DNA of 64,000 nt from Bacillus sp. B15-48 (GTDB taxonomy: Bacteria > Bacillota > Bacilli > Bacillales > Cytobacillaceae). Where the stretch lies: assembly GCF_016879755.1 (NCBI RefSeq), contig NZ_WOFU01000008.1, forward strand, positions 62,001 to 126,000, read 5' to 3'. A program made the translations under genes and the position numbers. The notes under the pieces were generated by a model, which did no database searches, was not told where the DNA came from, and worked only from the letters and a program-made list of their open reading frames with translations. The first letter of the stretch is position 1, and each line of letters begins with the position of its first letter. Below are positions 35,917 through 45,856 of this stretch, piece after piece.

Positions 35917-36034
35917 CTACACTTTGTTTGTTTTACTCTACGAAAACATCGATTTATTCTACACTTTGTTTGTTTTACTCTACGAAAACATCGATTTATT
36001 CTACACTTTGTTTGTTTTACTCTACGAAAACCCC
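35917..36034. repeat. Tandem repeat, 42-bp unit, about 2.8 copies
   Basis: Units begin CTACACTTTGTTTGTTTTAC at 35917, 35959 and 36001, and are identical until the third degenerates near 36031. The 42-base period keeps a reading frame (14 residues per unit), so a small open frame 35886-36155 arises. It has no convincing start signal and low-complexity content, and I do not call it a gene. Confidence 0.85.
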
Positions 36035-36192
36035 AGTTTACTCTCCAAAAGACATAATCTGGAAGCGCACTAGCATCACCATTTCCAATGCCAAGTCTAT
36101 AAAATTAATCGATACGGAGAAGGTGAAAATGGCTTGCAAACATTTAAATGAGTAAAATTCGCTATTCGGAGTATTAGCAATGAAATTAAAAT

Positions 36193-36226
36193 GGCAAGGG
36201 TCTAAACCCTTGCTAATGTTTTTTTA
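36193..36226 (+). terminator. Isolated terminator hairpin
   Basis: GGCAAGGGT-CTAA-ACCCTTGC, then TAATG and seven T. No clear gene ends just before it, which hints at a short unrecognised transcript. Confidence 0.65.
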
Positions 36227-36397
36227 ATCTCTCTAGCCTAACAAATTGCCTCGCATAAGGATTGCATTTCCCTGTGCAAATTGGCGTTTTGTGATCGGAA
36301 ACGAAACCCGTTACCAAAAGGTTCCATTCTTTTTTTATGCGTGAAAGTATTTTTCTTTTCATACATATGTCATATGTGAGGAAAGGAGAGGTCAGTG

Positions 36398-37288
36398 ATG
36401 AGAGAGCAATTACAAAAATTATTGGAACAGCGTGTTCGCCAATCCGTGTCTCAATCGAGGGATCGTCTTCATGACTGCCCGTTACTGGAGAAAAAGAAAG
36501 AAAGCTGCAACCGGAGAGGAGCGGAAATCATCCGTACGACAGCTGAGGGGAATATTCGCCACTACGATAAAGGAAATGAAGGAACAAATGTATTTTATAC
36601 CGTTCATTATAAATATTTAATTAAACAAAAATGTGACTTTTTCCTTGAAGAGGGGATTGAGCAGCGAAAAGCGGAATTTTTCAAGGGGGTGCTTGTTGAA
36701 GATGCTGAGATAAGTCTGGAAATTCGAGGTGAGAATGAAGTGGAAGGCGAATCAAAAAGTGAAGAATGGGCCGAAATTGACAACGAAGAAAGAATAGCAT
36801 TTCGGTATGATCGCATGAAAGCTGTTCAATATGCTGAAAGATGGTGGAATGATTATAACCCTAGCTATAAAAAATTTGACGTCGATTGTACAAATTATAT
36901 TTCTCAATGTTTGCATGCAGGCGGAGCTCCGATGCGTAATTTTCCGAACCGTTCAAAAGGTTGGTGGATGAAGAATGATAATTGGAGTTTTAGCTGGTCG
37001 GTGGCTAATTCAATGCGTTGGTACTTGCCGGGATCGAAAGTAGGCTTGCGAGCAAAGGAAGTGAAAAGTCCGAGCCAACTTCAATTGGGGGACGTCATAT
37101 GTTATGATTTCCAAGGTGATGGCCGCTATGATCACACAACGATTGTGACGGGGAATGACGCCAATGGTATGCCGCTCGTAAATGCGCATACGGCAAATAG
37201 CCGAAGTCGGTATTGGGCGTATGAAGATTCGACTGCTTATACTCCGAATATAAAGTATAAATTTTTTACAATTGTTGATAACCAATGA
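36398..37288 (+). CDS. Amidase-domain protein (YhbB-like)
   Basis: A 296-residue protein. The C-terminal half (~145-295) is an Amidase_6 domain (putative cell-wall amidase): YDRMKAVQYAERWWNDYNP, the presumed nucleophile Cys in DVDCTNYISQCLHAGG, and the His in GRYDHTTIVTG. The N-terminal half is charged and holds no recognisable signal peptide, so export is not evident; relatives are found in sporulating bacilli. GGAGAGG precedes ATG 36398. The role in spore or wall metabolism is inferred. Confidence 0.8.
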   Translation: MREQLQKLLEQRVRQSVSQSRDRLHDCPLLEKKKESCNRRGAEIIRTTAEGNIRHYDKGNEGTNVFYTVHYKYLIKQKCDFFLEEGIEQRKAEFFKGVLVEDAEISLEIRGENEVEGESKSEEWAEIDNEERIAFRYDRMKAVQYAERWWNDYNPSYKKFDVDCTNYISQCLHAGGAPMRNFPNRSKGWWMKNDNWSFSWSVANSMRWYLPGSKVGLRAKEVKSPSQLQLGDVICYDFQGDGRYDHTTIVTGNDANGMPLVNAHTANSRSRYWAYEDSTAYTPNIKYKFFTIVDNQ

Positions 37289-37350
37289 TCACGCTTGTTC
37301 AATTGTAAAGTGGTATAATAACGATTAGTTTATGATTGAGGTGAGAAAAG

Positions 37351-37824
37351 TTGGCAGTGCATGTAGTACTTTATCAACCAGAAATTCCAGCAAATACAGG
37401 AAATATTGCTAGGACTTGCGCAGCAACAGGAACGACTCTTCACTTAATCAAGCCGCTTGGATTTTCGACAGATGATAAAATGTTAAAGCGTGCGGGATTA
37501 GATTATTGGGAGTTTGTGAATATTGTTTATCATGATTCGCTAGAAGATTTTTTCGAAAGTAATCAAGGAGGCGAATTTTTCTATCTGACGAAGCATGGTT
37601 CAAAGCCGCATTCAACATATGATTATAGTCAGACTGAAAAAGATTATTATTTCGTTTTTGGCAGGGAAACAAATGGGCTTCCTCAAGAGTTAATTGAAAA
37701 AAACAAGGAATGGTGTTTACGCATTCCGATGAATGAGCATGTACGCTCATTAAATTTATCCAATACAGCAGCGATTCTCATATATGAGGTACTCAGACAA
37801 CAAGATTATCCAAATTTACGATAG
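37351..37824 (+). CDS. trmL: tRNA (cytidine/uridine-34-2'-O)-methyltransferase TrmL
   Basis: A 157-residue SPOUT-class methyltransferase that modifies the wobble base of tRNA-Leu. The knot motifs are PEIPANTGNIARTCAATG near residues 9-26, FGRETNGLPQELI, and the C-terminal IPMNEHVRSLNLSNTAAILIYE. The length fits TrmL (formerly CspR). The start is TTG 37351 following a GAGGTGAG site. Confidence 0.94.
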   Translation: MAVHVVLYQPEIPANTGNIARTCAATGTTLHLIKPLGFSTDDKMLKRAGLDYWEFVNIVYHDSLEDFFESNQGGEFFYLTKHGSKPHSTYDYSQTEKDYYFVFGRETNGLPQELIEKNKEWCLRIPMNEHVRSLNLSNTAAILIYEVLRQQDYPNLR

Positions 37825-37829
37825 AATAA

Positions 37830-37859
37830 AGAGGACCTCAGGCTTTACTTGGTCCTCTT
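37830..37859 (+). terminator. Hairpin between trmL and nfrA
   Basis: AGAGGACC pairs with GGTCCTCT. The T-run is very weak, so it may be a processing hairpin or a poor terminator. Confidence 0.5.
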
Positions 37860-37903
37860 GGCTTATGTTATACATAATTCTTTATGAGAAAGGTTGGATA
37901 AAA

Positions 37904-38653
37904 ATGAACCAAATTATTGAAACGATTTTAAATCATCGTTCTGTTAGGAAATTTGAGGATAAGCTTTTATCAAGAGAACAAATTGAAACGATTGTTAAAA
38001 GTGCCCAAGCGGCTTCAACATCGAGTTTTATCCAGGCATACTCAATCATCGGAATCACTGATCAAAGCAAAAAAGCAAAGTTGGCAGAAATAGCTGGCAA
38101 TCAAACTTATGTAGCTGATAACGGGCATTTTTTTGTGTTTTGTGCAGATCTCCATCGTCAAGTGATCATTACAGAAATGGAAGGAAATGATGTTCTTCCA
38201 TCGCTTGAAAGTACGGAAAAATTCATGGTAACTCTAATTGATGCGGCATTAGCGGCTCAAAATGCAGCGATTGCTGCAGAGTCAATGGGGCTAGGTATTT
38301 GTTATATCGGCGGAATTAGAAACAATTTGGAAGAGGTTCAGCGTTTGTTAAAAACGCCAGAATATGTAATCCCTCTATTTGGAATGGCTGTCGGCTATCC
38401 CGCGAAAATCAACGATATTAAGCCACGGTTGCCACTTGAGCATGTGTATATGGAAAACGAGTATACGCAAGATGAGGATATTTTTAAAAAGCAGCTTGAG
38501 GAATACAATGAAATTATATCAGCTTATTATAAAGAGAGAACAGGCGGGAGTCGAGCGGAAACATGGACGGCACAAATGGGCCAAATGCTAGAAAAAAAAT
38601 CAAGAATGTATATGAAGGAATTTGTACAGAAACAGAAATTAAATCTGCGATAA
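37904..38653 (+). CDS. nfrA: NADPH-dependent flavin oxidoreductase NfrA
   Basis: A 249-residue FMN enzyme of the nitroreductase superfamily, the same length as Bacillus NfrA. Motifs: HRSVRKFEDKLLSREQIE, QAASTSSFIQAYSIIGI, DAALAAQNAAIAAESMGLG and YIGGIRNN, PLFGMAVGYPA. It reduces nitro compounds, FMN or disulfides with NADPH under thiol stress. The start is ATG 37904 with a GAAAGG site; in-frame sequence further upstream lies over the trmL end and is ignored. Confidence 0.92.
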   Translation: MNQIIETILNHRSVRKFEDKLLSREQIETIVKSAQAASTSSFIQAYSIIGITDQSKKAKLAEIAGNQTYVADNGHFFVFCADLHRQVIITEMEGNDVLPSLESTEKFMVTLIDAALAAQNAAIAAESMGLGICYIGGIRNNLEEVQRLLKTPEYVIPLFGMAVGYPAKINDIKPRLPLEHVYMENEYTQDEDIFKKQLEEYNEIISAYYKERTGGSRAETWTAQMGQMLEKKSRMYMKEFVQKQKLNLR

Positions 38654-38657
38654 AAAA

Positions 38658-38687
38658 GAAAAAGCGGCCATTTAGGTCGCTTTTTGC
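38658..38687 (+). terminator. Terminator after nfrA
   Basis: AAAAGCGGCC/GGTCGCTTTT with T-run. It also faces the end of the small minus-strand gene. Confidence 0.8.
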
Positions 38688-38690
38688 CTC

Positions 38691-38786
38691 TTATTTTTTC
38701 GTAATTCCTGGCTTATCTTCATATCCGCCTGTGAAAATAGCTGCTAAAAATGCAATAGATACCCCTATAATCAATAATAATTTCAT
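38691..38786 (-). CDS. 31-residue single-helix membrane peptide
   Basis: ATG with a strong GGGGG ribosome site about seven bases upstream opens a 31-codon frame. It encodes a hydrophobic helix (LLLIIGVSIAFLAAIFTGG) and a short charged tail (YEDKPGITKK). It ends against a terminator and is too short for routine gene calling. Its layout suggests a real small membrane protein, maybe a sporulation-linked one given prkA next door; the function is unknown. Confidence 0.6.
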   Translation of the reverse strand: MKLLLIIGVSIAFLAAIFTGGYEDKPGITKK

Positions 38787-38988
38787 GTTTTACAGCCCCC
38801 TTTTTCCCGGTTTTCCCATATCCCTTTTATTATAGCCTAAACACTTCCAACTGTGAAGAACAGGCTGTTGTTTGTTTTCATTTTTCGAAAGTGATGTTTT
38901 CTAGTTATTAGTTATTGGCATGTTCGATTTCGTTCTTGCATAGAGTATATTAATCGTCTCTTGATAATCGCTAGACAGGGAGGTCCTT

Positions 38989-40884
38989 ATGGATATTTTA
39001 AAAAAAATTGAGAGTTACCGCCAGGAAGAAGAAAAGCTTAGATGGGAAGGGACGTTCAGAGAGTATCTGGAGATTCTTAAGGAAAAGTCTTGGGTAGCAC
39101 AATCAGCACATTCACGGGTTTATAATATGATTAAAGATGCTGGTATTGAAGAGGTGAAAGGGAAGAAAAAATACTCCTTCTTTAGTTCCCAATTGTTTGG
39201 TCTTGAAGAAGCCCTTGAAAAATTAGTCGAGGAGTACTTCCATCCTGCAGCAAAACGCCTCGATGTCCGCAAGCGGATCTTGTTATTAATGGGTCCTGTA
39301 AGTGGAGGGAAATCAACGTTAGTTACGATGTTGAAGCGAGGACTTGAGCAGTATTCGTTGACTGATAGAGGTGCTATTTATGCGATAAAAGGGTGCCCAA
39401 TGCATGAAGACCCACTTCATTTAATCCCTCATCACTTACGAGAGGATTTTTATCAAGAATATGGGATTCGGATTGAGGGGAATTTATCTCCGTTAAACAT
39501 GATGCGTCTTGAACAGGAATACGGCGGGCGCATTGAAGATATGATTGTGGAGAGAATCTTCTTCTCTGAAGACAAAAGAACCGGGATTGGAACATTCAGT
39601 CCATCGGATCCAAAGTCACAAGATATCGCTGATTTAACAGGAAGCATTGATTTTTCTACGATTGCTGAATATGGATCAGAATCCGATCCGCGTGCTTATC
39701 GGTTTGATGGAGAATTAAACAAAGCGAACAGAGGGATGATGGAGTTCCAAGAAATGCTGAAATGTGATGAGAAATTCCTATGGCATTTGTTGTCGCTAAC
39801 ACAGGAAGGGAATTTCAAAGCAGGTCGATTTGCATTAATTTCAGCTGATGAGTTAATCGTTGCCCATACGAATGAAACCGAATATCGTTCATTTATTTCA
39901 AATAAAAAGAATGAGGCGCTTCATTCACGGATTATTGTGATGCCAATCCCTTATAACCTAAAGGTAAGTGATGAAGAGAAGATTTATGAAAAAATGATTC
40001 ACGAAAGTGATGTAGGGGATGTTCATATTGCTCCACACACACTGAAAGTCGCCTCAATGTTTACCATTCTTACTCGCTTAAAAGAACCGAAAAAAGGCGA
40101 TATTGATCTAGTGAAGAAAATGCGTTTATATGACGGTGAAAGTGTTGAAGGCTATAATTCTGCTGATGTTAATGAGTTAAAGAAAGAATATCAAGATGAA
40201 GGCATGAGCGGGATTGACCCACGTTATGTCATCAATCGAATTTCTTCAACGATTATAAGGAAAGAAATGCAATCAATCAATGCGCTTGACGTGTTGCGGT
40301 CATTAAAAGAAGGGCTTGATCAGCATCCGTCAATCACTCAAGAACAACGGGAAAGATATTTGAACTTTATTTCGGTCGCTCGCAAAGAGTATGATGATAT
40401 TGCGAAGAAAGAAGTGCAAAAAGCATTTGTCTATTCTTATGAGGAATCAGCTAAAACGCTGATGGATAATTACCTTGATAATGTTGAAGCATATTGTAAT
40501 AAAGTGAAACTTCGGGATCAATTGACCGGAGAAGAAATTAATCCAGATGAAAAATTAATGCGTTCAATTGAAGAACAAATCGGTATATCTGAGAATGCGA
40601 AAAAAGCATTCCGGGAGGAAATATTAATTCGTATTTCTGCTTATGCTCGGAAAGGAAAGAGATTCGATTATAACTCACATGATCGGTTAAGAGAAGCGAT
40701 TCAAAAGAAACTGTTTGCTGATCTAAAGGATGTCGTCAAAATTACTACTTCCACAAAAACACCAGATGAAACGCAGTTGAAAAAGGTCAATGAAGTGGTG
40801 GCACGTCTAATCGATGAACATGGCTATAACTCTACTTCTGCAAATGAATTGCTTCGGTATGTAGGTAGTTTACTAAACCGTTAG
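38989..40884 (+). CDS. prkA: Serine protein kinase PrkA
   Basis: A 631-residue AAA+/kinase protein. The N-terminal PrkA AAA domain has the P-loop GPVSGGKST near residue 103-111, DPLHLIP, and KANRGMMEFQEMLK; the C-terminal kinase-like region is full length. In Bacillus subtilis PrkA localises to the inner spore coat and promotes sigma-K-dependent gene expression. GGAGG precedes the ATG. It is followed by yhbH, the conserved neighbour, though 270 bases apart. Confidence 0.96.
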   Translation: MDILKKIESYRQEEEKLRWEGTFREYLEILKEKSWVAQSAHSRVYNMIKDAGIEEVKGKKKYSFFSSQLFGLEEALEKLVEEYFHPAAKRLDVRKRILLLMGPVSGGKSTLVTMLKRGLEQYSLTDRGAIYAIKGCPMHEDPLHLIPHHLREDFYQEYGIRIEGNLSPLNMMRLEQEYGGRIEDMIVERIFFSEDKRTGIGTFSPSDPKSQDIADLTGSIDFSTIAEYGSESDPRAYRFDGELNKANRGMMEFQEMLKCDEKFLWHLLSLTQEGNFKAGRFALISADELIVAHTNETEYRSFISNKKNEALHSRIIVMPIPYNLKVSDEEKIYEKMIHESDVGDVHIAPHTLKVASMFTILTRLKEPKKGDIDLVKKMRLYDGESVEGYNSADVNELKKEYQDEGMSGIDPRYVINRISSTIIRKEMQSINALDVLRSLKEGLDQHPSITQEQRERYLNFISVARKEYDDIAKKEVQKAFVYSYEESAKTLMDNYLDNVEAYCNKVKLRDQLTGEEINPDEKLMRSIEEQIGISENAKKAFREEILIRISAYARKGKRFDYNSHDRLREAIQKKLFADLKDVVKITTSTKTPDETQLKKVNEVVARLIDEHGYNSTSANELLRYVGSLLNR

Positions 40885-41156
40885 TCACCTTACCGGGAAT
40901 CTGCAATAATTGCAGATTCCTTTGTTTATCCGATTTGAATTTGCAAGAAAACTTCCTGTTAAAATTAGCTACATTATTAAAAATGGGCTAGTCCATTTGT
41001 TTATTTTTATTGATAATTGTCTAAATAATTTGTAAATTATTTTCTTCCTCTGCATAAGATAGAGTAATCACGTTAAGCATGATTATTTGCATCCGAAATA
41101 TTGTATGAAACTACTAGCAAATGTGTGAGAAAAAAATGAACAGGAGGGGTTCGAAG

Positions 41157-42326
41157 ATGACCGAAGAAAACAACGGCCAGTTTGTCATTTCCCAGGAAGA
41201 TTGGTCCCTCCACCGCAAAGGCTATGACGATCAGCAACGTCATCAGGAAAAAGTTCAGGAAGCGATTAAAAATAATTTACCTGATCTAATTACTGAAGAG
41301 AGCATCGTGATGTCAAACGGTAGGGAGGTAGTCAAGATCCCAATCCGTTCTCTTGATGAGTATAAAATTCGGTATAATTATGATAAAAATAAACATGTCG
41401 GTCAAGGAGACGGAGACAGCAAAGTAGGTGATGTTGTAGCCCGCGATGGATCGGGAAAACCTGCACCTGGAAAAGGTCAAGGAGCAGGGGATCAAGCTGG
41501 AGAAGACTACTATGAGGCAGAAGTTTCTATTATGGAGTTGGAAGCTGCGTTATTTAAGCAATTAGAGCTTCCGAATTTGAAGCGAAAAGAGAATCAAGAA
41601 GATATCGTTGAGGATATAGAATTTAATGATATTCGTAAGACAGGGTTAATGGGGAATATTGATAAAAAACGAACAATGATGTCAGCGTATAAGCGTAATG
41701 CGATGAAAGGGAAACCATCCTTTCATCCAATCTATAAAGAGGATTTAAAGTTCAAAACTTGGAATGAAGTCATCAAGCCTGATTCGAAAGCCGTTGTCCT
41801 TGCGATGATGGATACGAGTGGCTCGATGGGATTATGGGAAAAATATATGGCCAGAAGCTTCTTCTTCTGGATGACAAGATTTTTACGCTCAAAGTATGAA
41901 ACTGTCGAAATCGAATTTATTGCGCATCATACGGAAGCAAAGGTCGTTTCTGAGGAAGACTTTTTCTCAAAAGGAGAAAGTGGAGGAACGATTTGCTCAT
42001 CAGCCTACCGAAAATCGCTAGAATTGATTGAAACAAAATATGATCCGCAAAAGTTTAATATTTATCCATTTCACTTTTCTGATGGGGATAACTTAACGTC
42101 AGATAATGCACGCTGCGTTAAGCTAGTTGAGGAGCTGATGAAAGTATCCAATATGTTTGGATATGGGGAAGTCAACCAATATAATCGCCACTCAACATTA
42201 ATGTCCGCTTATAAAAACATCAAAGATGAACGATTCCGCTATTATATCCTCAAGCAAAAAGCCGATGTATTTCACGCCATGAAGAGCTTTTTTACTAAAG
42301 AGCAAGAAGATAAGATGTTTGCTTAA
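41157..42326 (+). CDS. yhbH: Sporulation protein YhbH (DUF444)
   Basis: A 389-residue DUF444 protein with a VWA-like fold. It has the N-terminal [21 protein letters not shown], and a metal-ion site-like [20 protein letters not shown]. Further family stretches are [29 protein letters not shown] and [11 protein letters not shown]. It functions with PrkA in spore formation. ATG 41157 follows CAGGAGGGG; a longer in-frame start at 41121 lacks such a site. Confidence 0.94.
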   Translation: MTEENNGQFVISQEDWSLHRKGYDDQQRHQEKVQEAIKNNLPDLITEESIVMSNGREVVKIPIRSLDEYKIRYNYDKNKHVGQGDGDSKVGDVVARDGSGKPAPGKGQGAGDQAGEDYYEAEVSIMELEAALFKQLELPNLKRKENQEDIVEDIEFNDIRKTGLMGNIDKKRTMMSAYKRNAMKGKPSFHPIYKEDLKFKTWNEVIKPDSKAVVLAMMDTSGSMGLWEKYMARSFFFWMTRFLRSKYETVEIEFIAHHTEAKVVSEEDFFSKGESGGTICSSAYRKSLELIETKYDPQKFNIYPFHFSDGDNLTSDNARCVKLVEELMKVSNMFGYGEVNQYNRHSTLMSAYKNIKDERFRYYILKQKADVFHAMKSFFTKEQEDKMFA

Positions 42327-42330
42327 CCAA

Positions 42331-42366
42331 AATCGACAGGCCACGATGACCTGTCGATTTTTTTTA
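42331..42366 (+). terminator. Terminator after yhbH
   Basis: AATCGACAGG-N9-CCTGTCGATT followed by eight T. Confidence 0.88.
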
Positions 42367-42587
42367 TTAAATCACCTCTGCAGGTGAAATAAGCCGATAA
42401 TTTGCCGGAATTTTGTCATTATCTTATTGACGAAATACAGGGTGAATGATACTCTACAAAGTGAAAATGTTAATTAGTTTATTTACTAAATTAATAAGGG
42501 CTAATATTTGGAAAAATCAGGTTTTTATTAAAATTTTCATAGAGCATGAATATGCTCAAACAAAATATTTGTTGAAAGGAAATGAAT

Positions 42588-44003
42588 ATGACAAAACAAC
42601 AAATTGGCGTTATCGGATTGGCAGTAATGGGGAAAAATCTTGCACTTAATATTGAGAGCAGGGGGTACACTGTTTCAGTTTACAACAGATCAGCAGATAA
42701 AACGGAATTATTTATAGAAAATGAAGCAAAAGGAAAACAGTTTCAAGGTACATACAGTGTTGAAGAGTTTATTCAGTCACTTGAAAAACCACGTAAAATT
42801 CTTTTAATGGTTAAAGCAGGAGCAGCGACTGATGCAACAATTGATTCTTTAAAGCCGTATCTAGAAAAAGGAGATATCCTTATCGATGGAGGAAATACTT
42901 ACTTTGAAGATACGGTACGTAGAAACAAAGAACTATCTGAATTAGGCATTAACTTCGTTGGTACAGGTGTTTCAGGTGGTGAGGAAGGTGCATTGAAAGG
43001 ACCTTCAATTATGCCTGGCGGACAGAAGGAAGCGTATGAACTCGTTAAACCAATCTTTGAAGCTATTTCTGCAAAGGTTGAAGGCGATGCATGTTGTACA
43101 TATATTGGACCAAACGGTGCGGGTCATTATGTAAAAATGGTTCATAACGGCATTGAGTACGGCGATATGCAACTTATTTCTGAAGCTTATTTTATTTTAA
43201 AGAATGTCCTAGGACTTACGACTCAAGAGCTTCATGAAGTGTTCGCTGAGTGGAATAAAGGCGAACTGGATAGCTACTTAATTGAAATCACTGCAGACAT
43301 CTTCACGAAAATTGATGAAGAAACAGGCAAGCCGCTTGTTGATGTTATTTTAGATAAAGCAGGTCAAAAAGGCACAGGAAAATGGACAAGCAGCAATGCG
43401 CTTGACCTAGGTATTCCGCTATCAATTATTACTGAATCGGTATTTGCACGCTTTATGTCGGCGATTAAAGATGAGCGTGTGAAGGCAAGCCAGGTTCTAA
43501 ACGGACCTGAAGTTCCAGCTTTTGATGGCGATAAGAGAGAATTAATCGAAGCTGTACGCAAAGCATTGTATATGAGTAAGATTGTTTCTTATGCACAAGG
43601 TTTCGCACAAATGAAAGCTGCATCTGAAGAGTATGGTTGGGACCTTCGCTTCGGTGATATCGCAATGATTTTCCGCGGTGGCTGCATTATTCGTGCACAA
43701 TTCCTTCATAAAATTAAAGAGGCATTCGATCGCGATGCAAGTCTTGCAAACTTACTGCTCGATCCATATTTCAAAGATATTGCGGAAAGCTACCAATCTG
43801 CATTACGTAAAGTGGTTTCATTGGCGGTTGAGCGAGGAATTCCGGTACCATCCTTCTCTAGCGCGATTGTTTATTATGATAGCTATCGAACAGAAACGTT
43901 ACCAGCGAATCTCATCCAAGCACAACGTGACTACTTTGGTGCACATACGTATGAGCGAGTTGACAAAGAAGGCGTATTCCATACTGAATGGATGAAAAAA
44001 TAA
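42588..44003 (+). CDS. gndA: 6-phosphogluconate dehydrogenase (decarboxylating), NADP-type
   Basis: A 471-residue enzyme converting 6-phosphogluconate to ribulose-5-phosphate with CO2 and [25 protein letters not shown] is the nucleotide loop, with YNRS typical of the NADP form. Substrate motifs are [36 protein letters not shown] and the C-terminal [15 protein letters not shown] 42588 is seven bases after AAAGGA. It is next to the ROK-regulated sugar-acid operon, whose kinase would make its substrate. Confidence 0.96.
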   Translation: MTKQQIGVIGLAVMGKNLALNIESRGYTVSVYNRSADKTELFIENEAKGKQFQGTYSVEEFIQSLEKPRKILLMVKAGAATDATIDSLKPYLEKGDILIDGGNTYFEDTVRRNKELSELGINFVGTGVSGGEEGALKGPSIMPGGQKEAYELVKPIFEAISAKVEGDACCTYIGPNGAGHYVKMVHNGIEYGDMQLISEAYFILKNVLGLTTQELHEVFAEWNKGELDSYLIEITADIFTKIDEETGKPLVDVILDKAGQKGTGKWTSSNALDLGIPLSIITESVFARFMSAIKDERVKASQVLNGPEVPAFDGDKRELIEAVRKALYMSKIVSYAQGFAQMKAASEEYGWDLRFGDIAMIFRGGCIIRAQFLHKIKEAFDRDASLANLLLDPYFKDIAESYQSALRKVVSLAVERGIPVPSFSSAIVYYDSYRTETLPANLIQAQRDYFGAHTYERVDKEGVFHTEWMKK

Positions 44004-44018
44004 TAGGAAAACAAAACG

Positions 44019-44046
44019 AACCCCCTTCGATTCTGAAGGGGGTTTC
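44019..44046 (+). terminator. Terminator after gndA
   Basis: AACCCCCTTC-GATTCT-GAAGGGGGTT then TCT. Confidence 0.85.
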
Positions 44047-44093
44047 TCTAAGCTAAGTTCATCTAAAATTAGGAATGGAATAAGCGATAATAA

Positions 44094-45281
44094 TTAAATA
44101 AGTGCGTTTTTATAGCTTTCTTCTTCGTAAGTAAGATTTAGCATTGGGACATCAAGGAAATGCTTGATTGAAAAGGCACATGCCCCCATGGCACATGATT
44201 TTACCCCAAGCTTGGAGATGGATAATTCCCGGTAATGATTAACAGATGAAACTAGATTTTCTGTTATTTTTTTTATCACATCAGGATTGTTACGAAGCAA
44301 GTGGCTATCAAGAACGATTACATCAGGATTATATAAATTTATTAAATTATTAATCCCAATCGTAAGATAATAAATAAAATCATCCATTTTCGTACACACT
44401 TTTTCATTTCCTTCATCAATCCATTTTTGCACTTGGCGATGAGTAAGGTTTTTCTGCTCCATTTCTTCGGCAAGATCGTTAAAGAAACTAGTTTCAGAGG
44501 CATATCGCTCCCAACAGCCTTCGTTCCCACAATTACATTTTTTACCGCCGGGAACAAGAATCATATGCCCAGCTTCACCAGCAAATCCATCATTTCCGCG
44601 GAAAAATTCGCTGTTCATCATCATCCCTAACCCGATGCCGGAGTATAAGCTGACAGATAATAGATTTTCGGCCTCATGATAAACGTACACTCTTTCAGCC
44701 AATGAAGAGAGGTTTGCATTATTTTCAATATAAATATTCAGATCAAACTCTTTCTTTAAGTCTGTTTTAAGATGAATGTTTTTCCATTTAAACCGAGGGA
44801 CAAAAGCAATGACTTCATCCTTGTTTACTAAACCGTGAATACCAATCGTAACTCCAACAATCCCATACGGAATATGTTTATATGACTCTCGATAAGTCTT
44901 TATTTGGTTAATTAATAATTGAAGAATTTCACTGTATTCTGTTGCTTCCGTATGAATCGTTTCTGTGCAAACCGGTACACCGAGAAGATTTGACATAGTG
45001 AAGGTGATTTCTCCGTAGTCCAAGTCAATGCCGAGAGCATAGCCTGCTTCTCCGTTAATAGAAAGCATGATTGGTTTTCTACCGACAGATAAATGCTCTT
45101 GCTGTGTTTCTAATATTAGTCCTTCTTCAATTAAATCTGCTACTTGGGCAGAAATCGTTGCACGCGTTAAATGAGTGATTTTCGATAAATCTGCTCGAGA
45201 AATAAAACGTTCTTCGATAATTTTTCTTAGAATCATTGATCGATTAATTTTTTTTATAAAAGCTGAATCTCCTGTAGCCAT
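44094..45281 (-). CDS. ROK-family (XylR/NagC-type) transcriptional repressor
   Basis: A 395-residue repressor: N-terminal winged HTH (LRKIIEERFISRADLSKITH and LTRATISAQVADLIEEGLI), then a sugar-kinase-like ROK domain with GIDLDYGEITF, ENNANLSSLAER, GIGLGMMMN, EAGHMILVPGG and the zinc site CNCGNEGCWERYAS. Such proteins sense sugars or sugar acids. It is divergent from the larA-like operon, where a candidate operator sits, so it most likely controls that operon. The inducer is unknown. Confidence 0.88.
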   Translation of the reverse strand: MATGDSAFIKKINRSMILRKIIEERFISRADLSKITHLTRATISAQVADLIEEGLILETQQEHLSVGRKPIMLSINGEAGYALGIDLDYGEITFTMSNLLGVPVCTETIHTEATEYSEILQLLINQIKTYRESYKHIPYGIVGVTIGIHGLVNKDEVIAFVPRFKWKNIHLKTDLKKEFDLNIYIENNANLSSLAERVYVYHEAENLLSVSLYSGIGLGMMMNSEFFRGNDGFAGEAGHMILVPGGKKCNCGNEGCWERYASETSFFNDLAEEMEQKNLTHRQVQKWIDEGNEKVCTKMDDFIYYLTIGINNLINLYNPDVIVLDSHLLRNNPDVIKKITENLVSSVNHYRELSISKLGVKSCAMGACAFSIKHFLDVPMLNLTYEEESYKNALI

Positions 45282-45432
45282 AAGATGCCCTCCGCGTCTA
45301 CTTTTTCTCCATTTTCATTATAATTATAAATGATTTCTCTACCTCGAATCCTACTCTAAATCAACATTTTTAAAAATCTTGCAGGATGGTGCTTTAAAAA
45401 AGTGAATAACATAGGAGTAAAGTCCATTATAT

Positions 45433-45493
45433 TGACGAAAACTATATTAAATGATAAATTAGCATTGATATTTGTTAACTCACTAAACAAATT
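45433..45493 (+). promoter_or_regulatory. Promoter and candidate ROK-repressor operator
   Basis: TTGACG (45433-45438), 17-base spacer, TAAATT (45456-45461), then inverted repeat ATTTGTT-N9-AACAAAT (45471-45493). The arms resemble XylR operators (TTTGTT...AACAAA), with a wider spacer. The remaining stretch to 45857 contains no gene I trust. Confidence 0.5.
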
Positions 45494-45856
45494 GGTTTTG
45501 TTGTGAGGATAAAAGGCTTACATCATTATATTGCTTTCATTAGGAATATTCAACAATTGGGGGGAATTACTAATAAGAGCTTCAACATTGAACACTTCCT
45601 AAAGAATCATTCGGTGGCGGGTCAATTATATGAAGCTGTGCTGAAAGACACTCCCATTTTTTACTATCATTTCCACCTAGCACAATAGGAAATTCGGTAA
45701 AATAAAAAGTTCGAAATTATGACACAAATTTGGTGGTTTAATCATCCTAGTTGGTGAATATCTTTTAGCGCCGATGATTAGGAATAAGGGATATAATAAT
45801 GCAGAAAACTATTTTTTAAAGCGGTAAATAATTCTGTCAAGGGAGGAAGTTAATCT

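Noticed and set aside
35886-36155. Open frame of 89 codons over the 42-bp tandem repeat
   Set aside because: Composition follows the repeat, no ribosome site or family likeness is seen, and it is better explained as tandem-repeat DNA.
42446-42649. 67-codon frame before gndA
   Set aside because: It overlaps the gndA start in another frame and lacks a ribosome site.
45503-45688. 61-codon open frame upstream of the larA-like gene
   Set aside because: No ribosome site, no recognisable domain, and it lies in the promoter/operator region of the operon.
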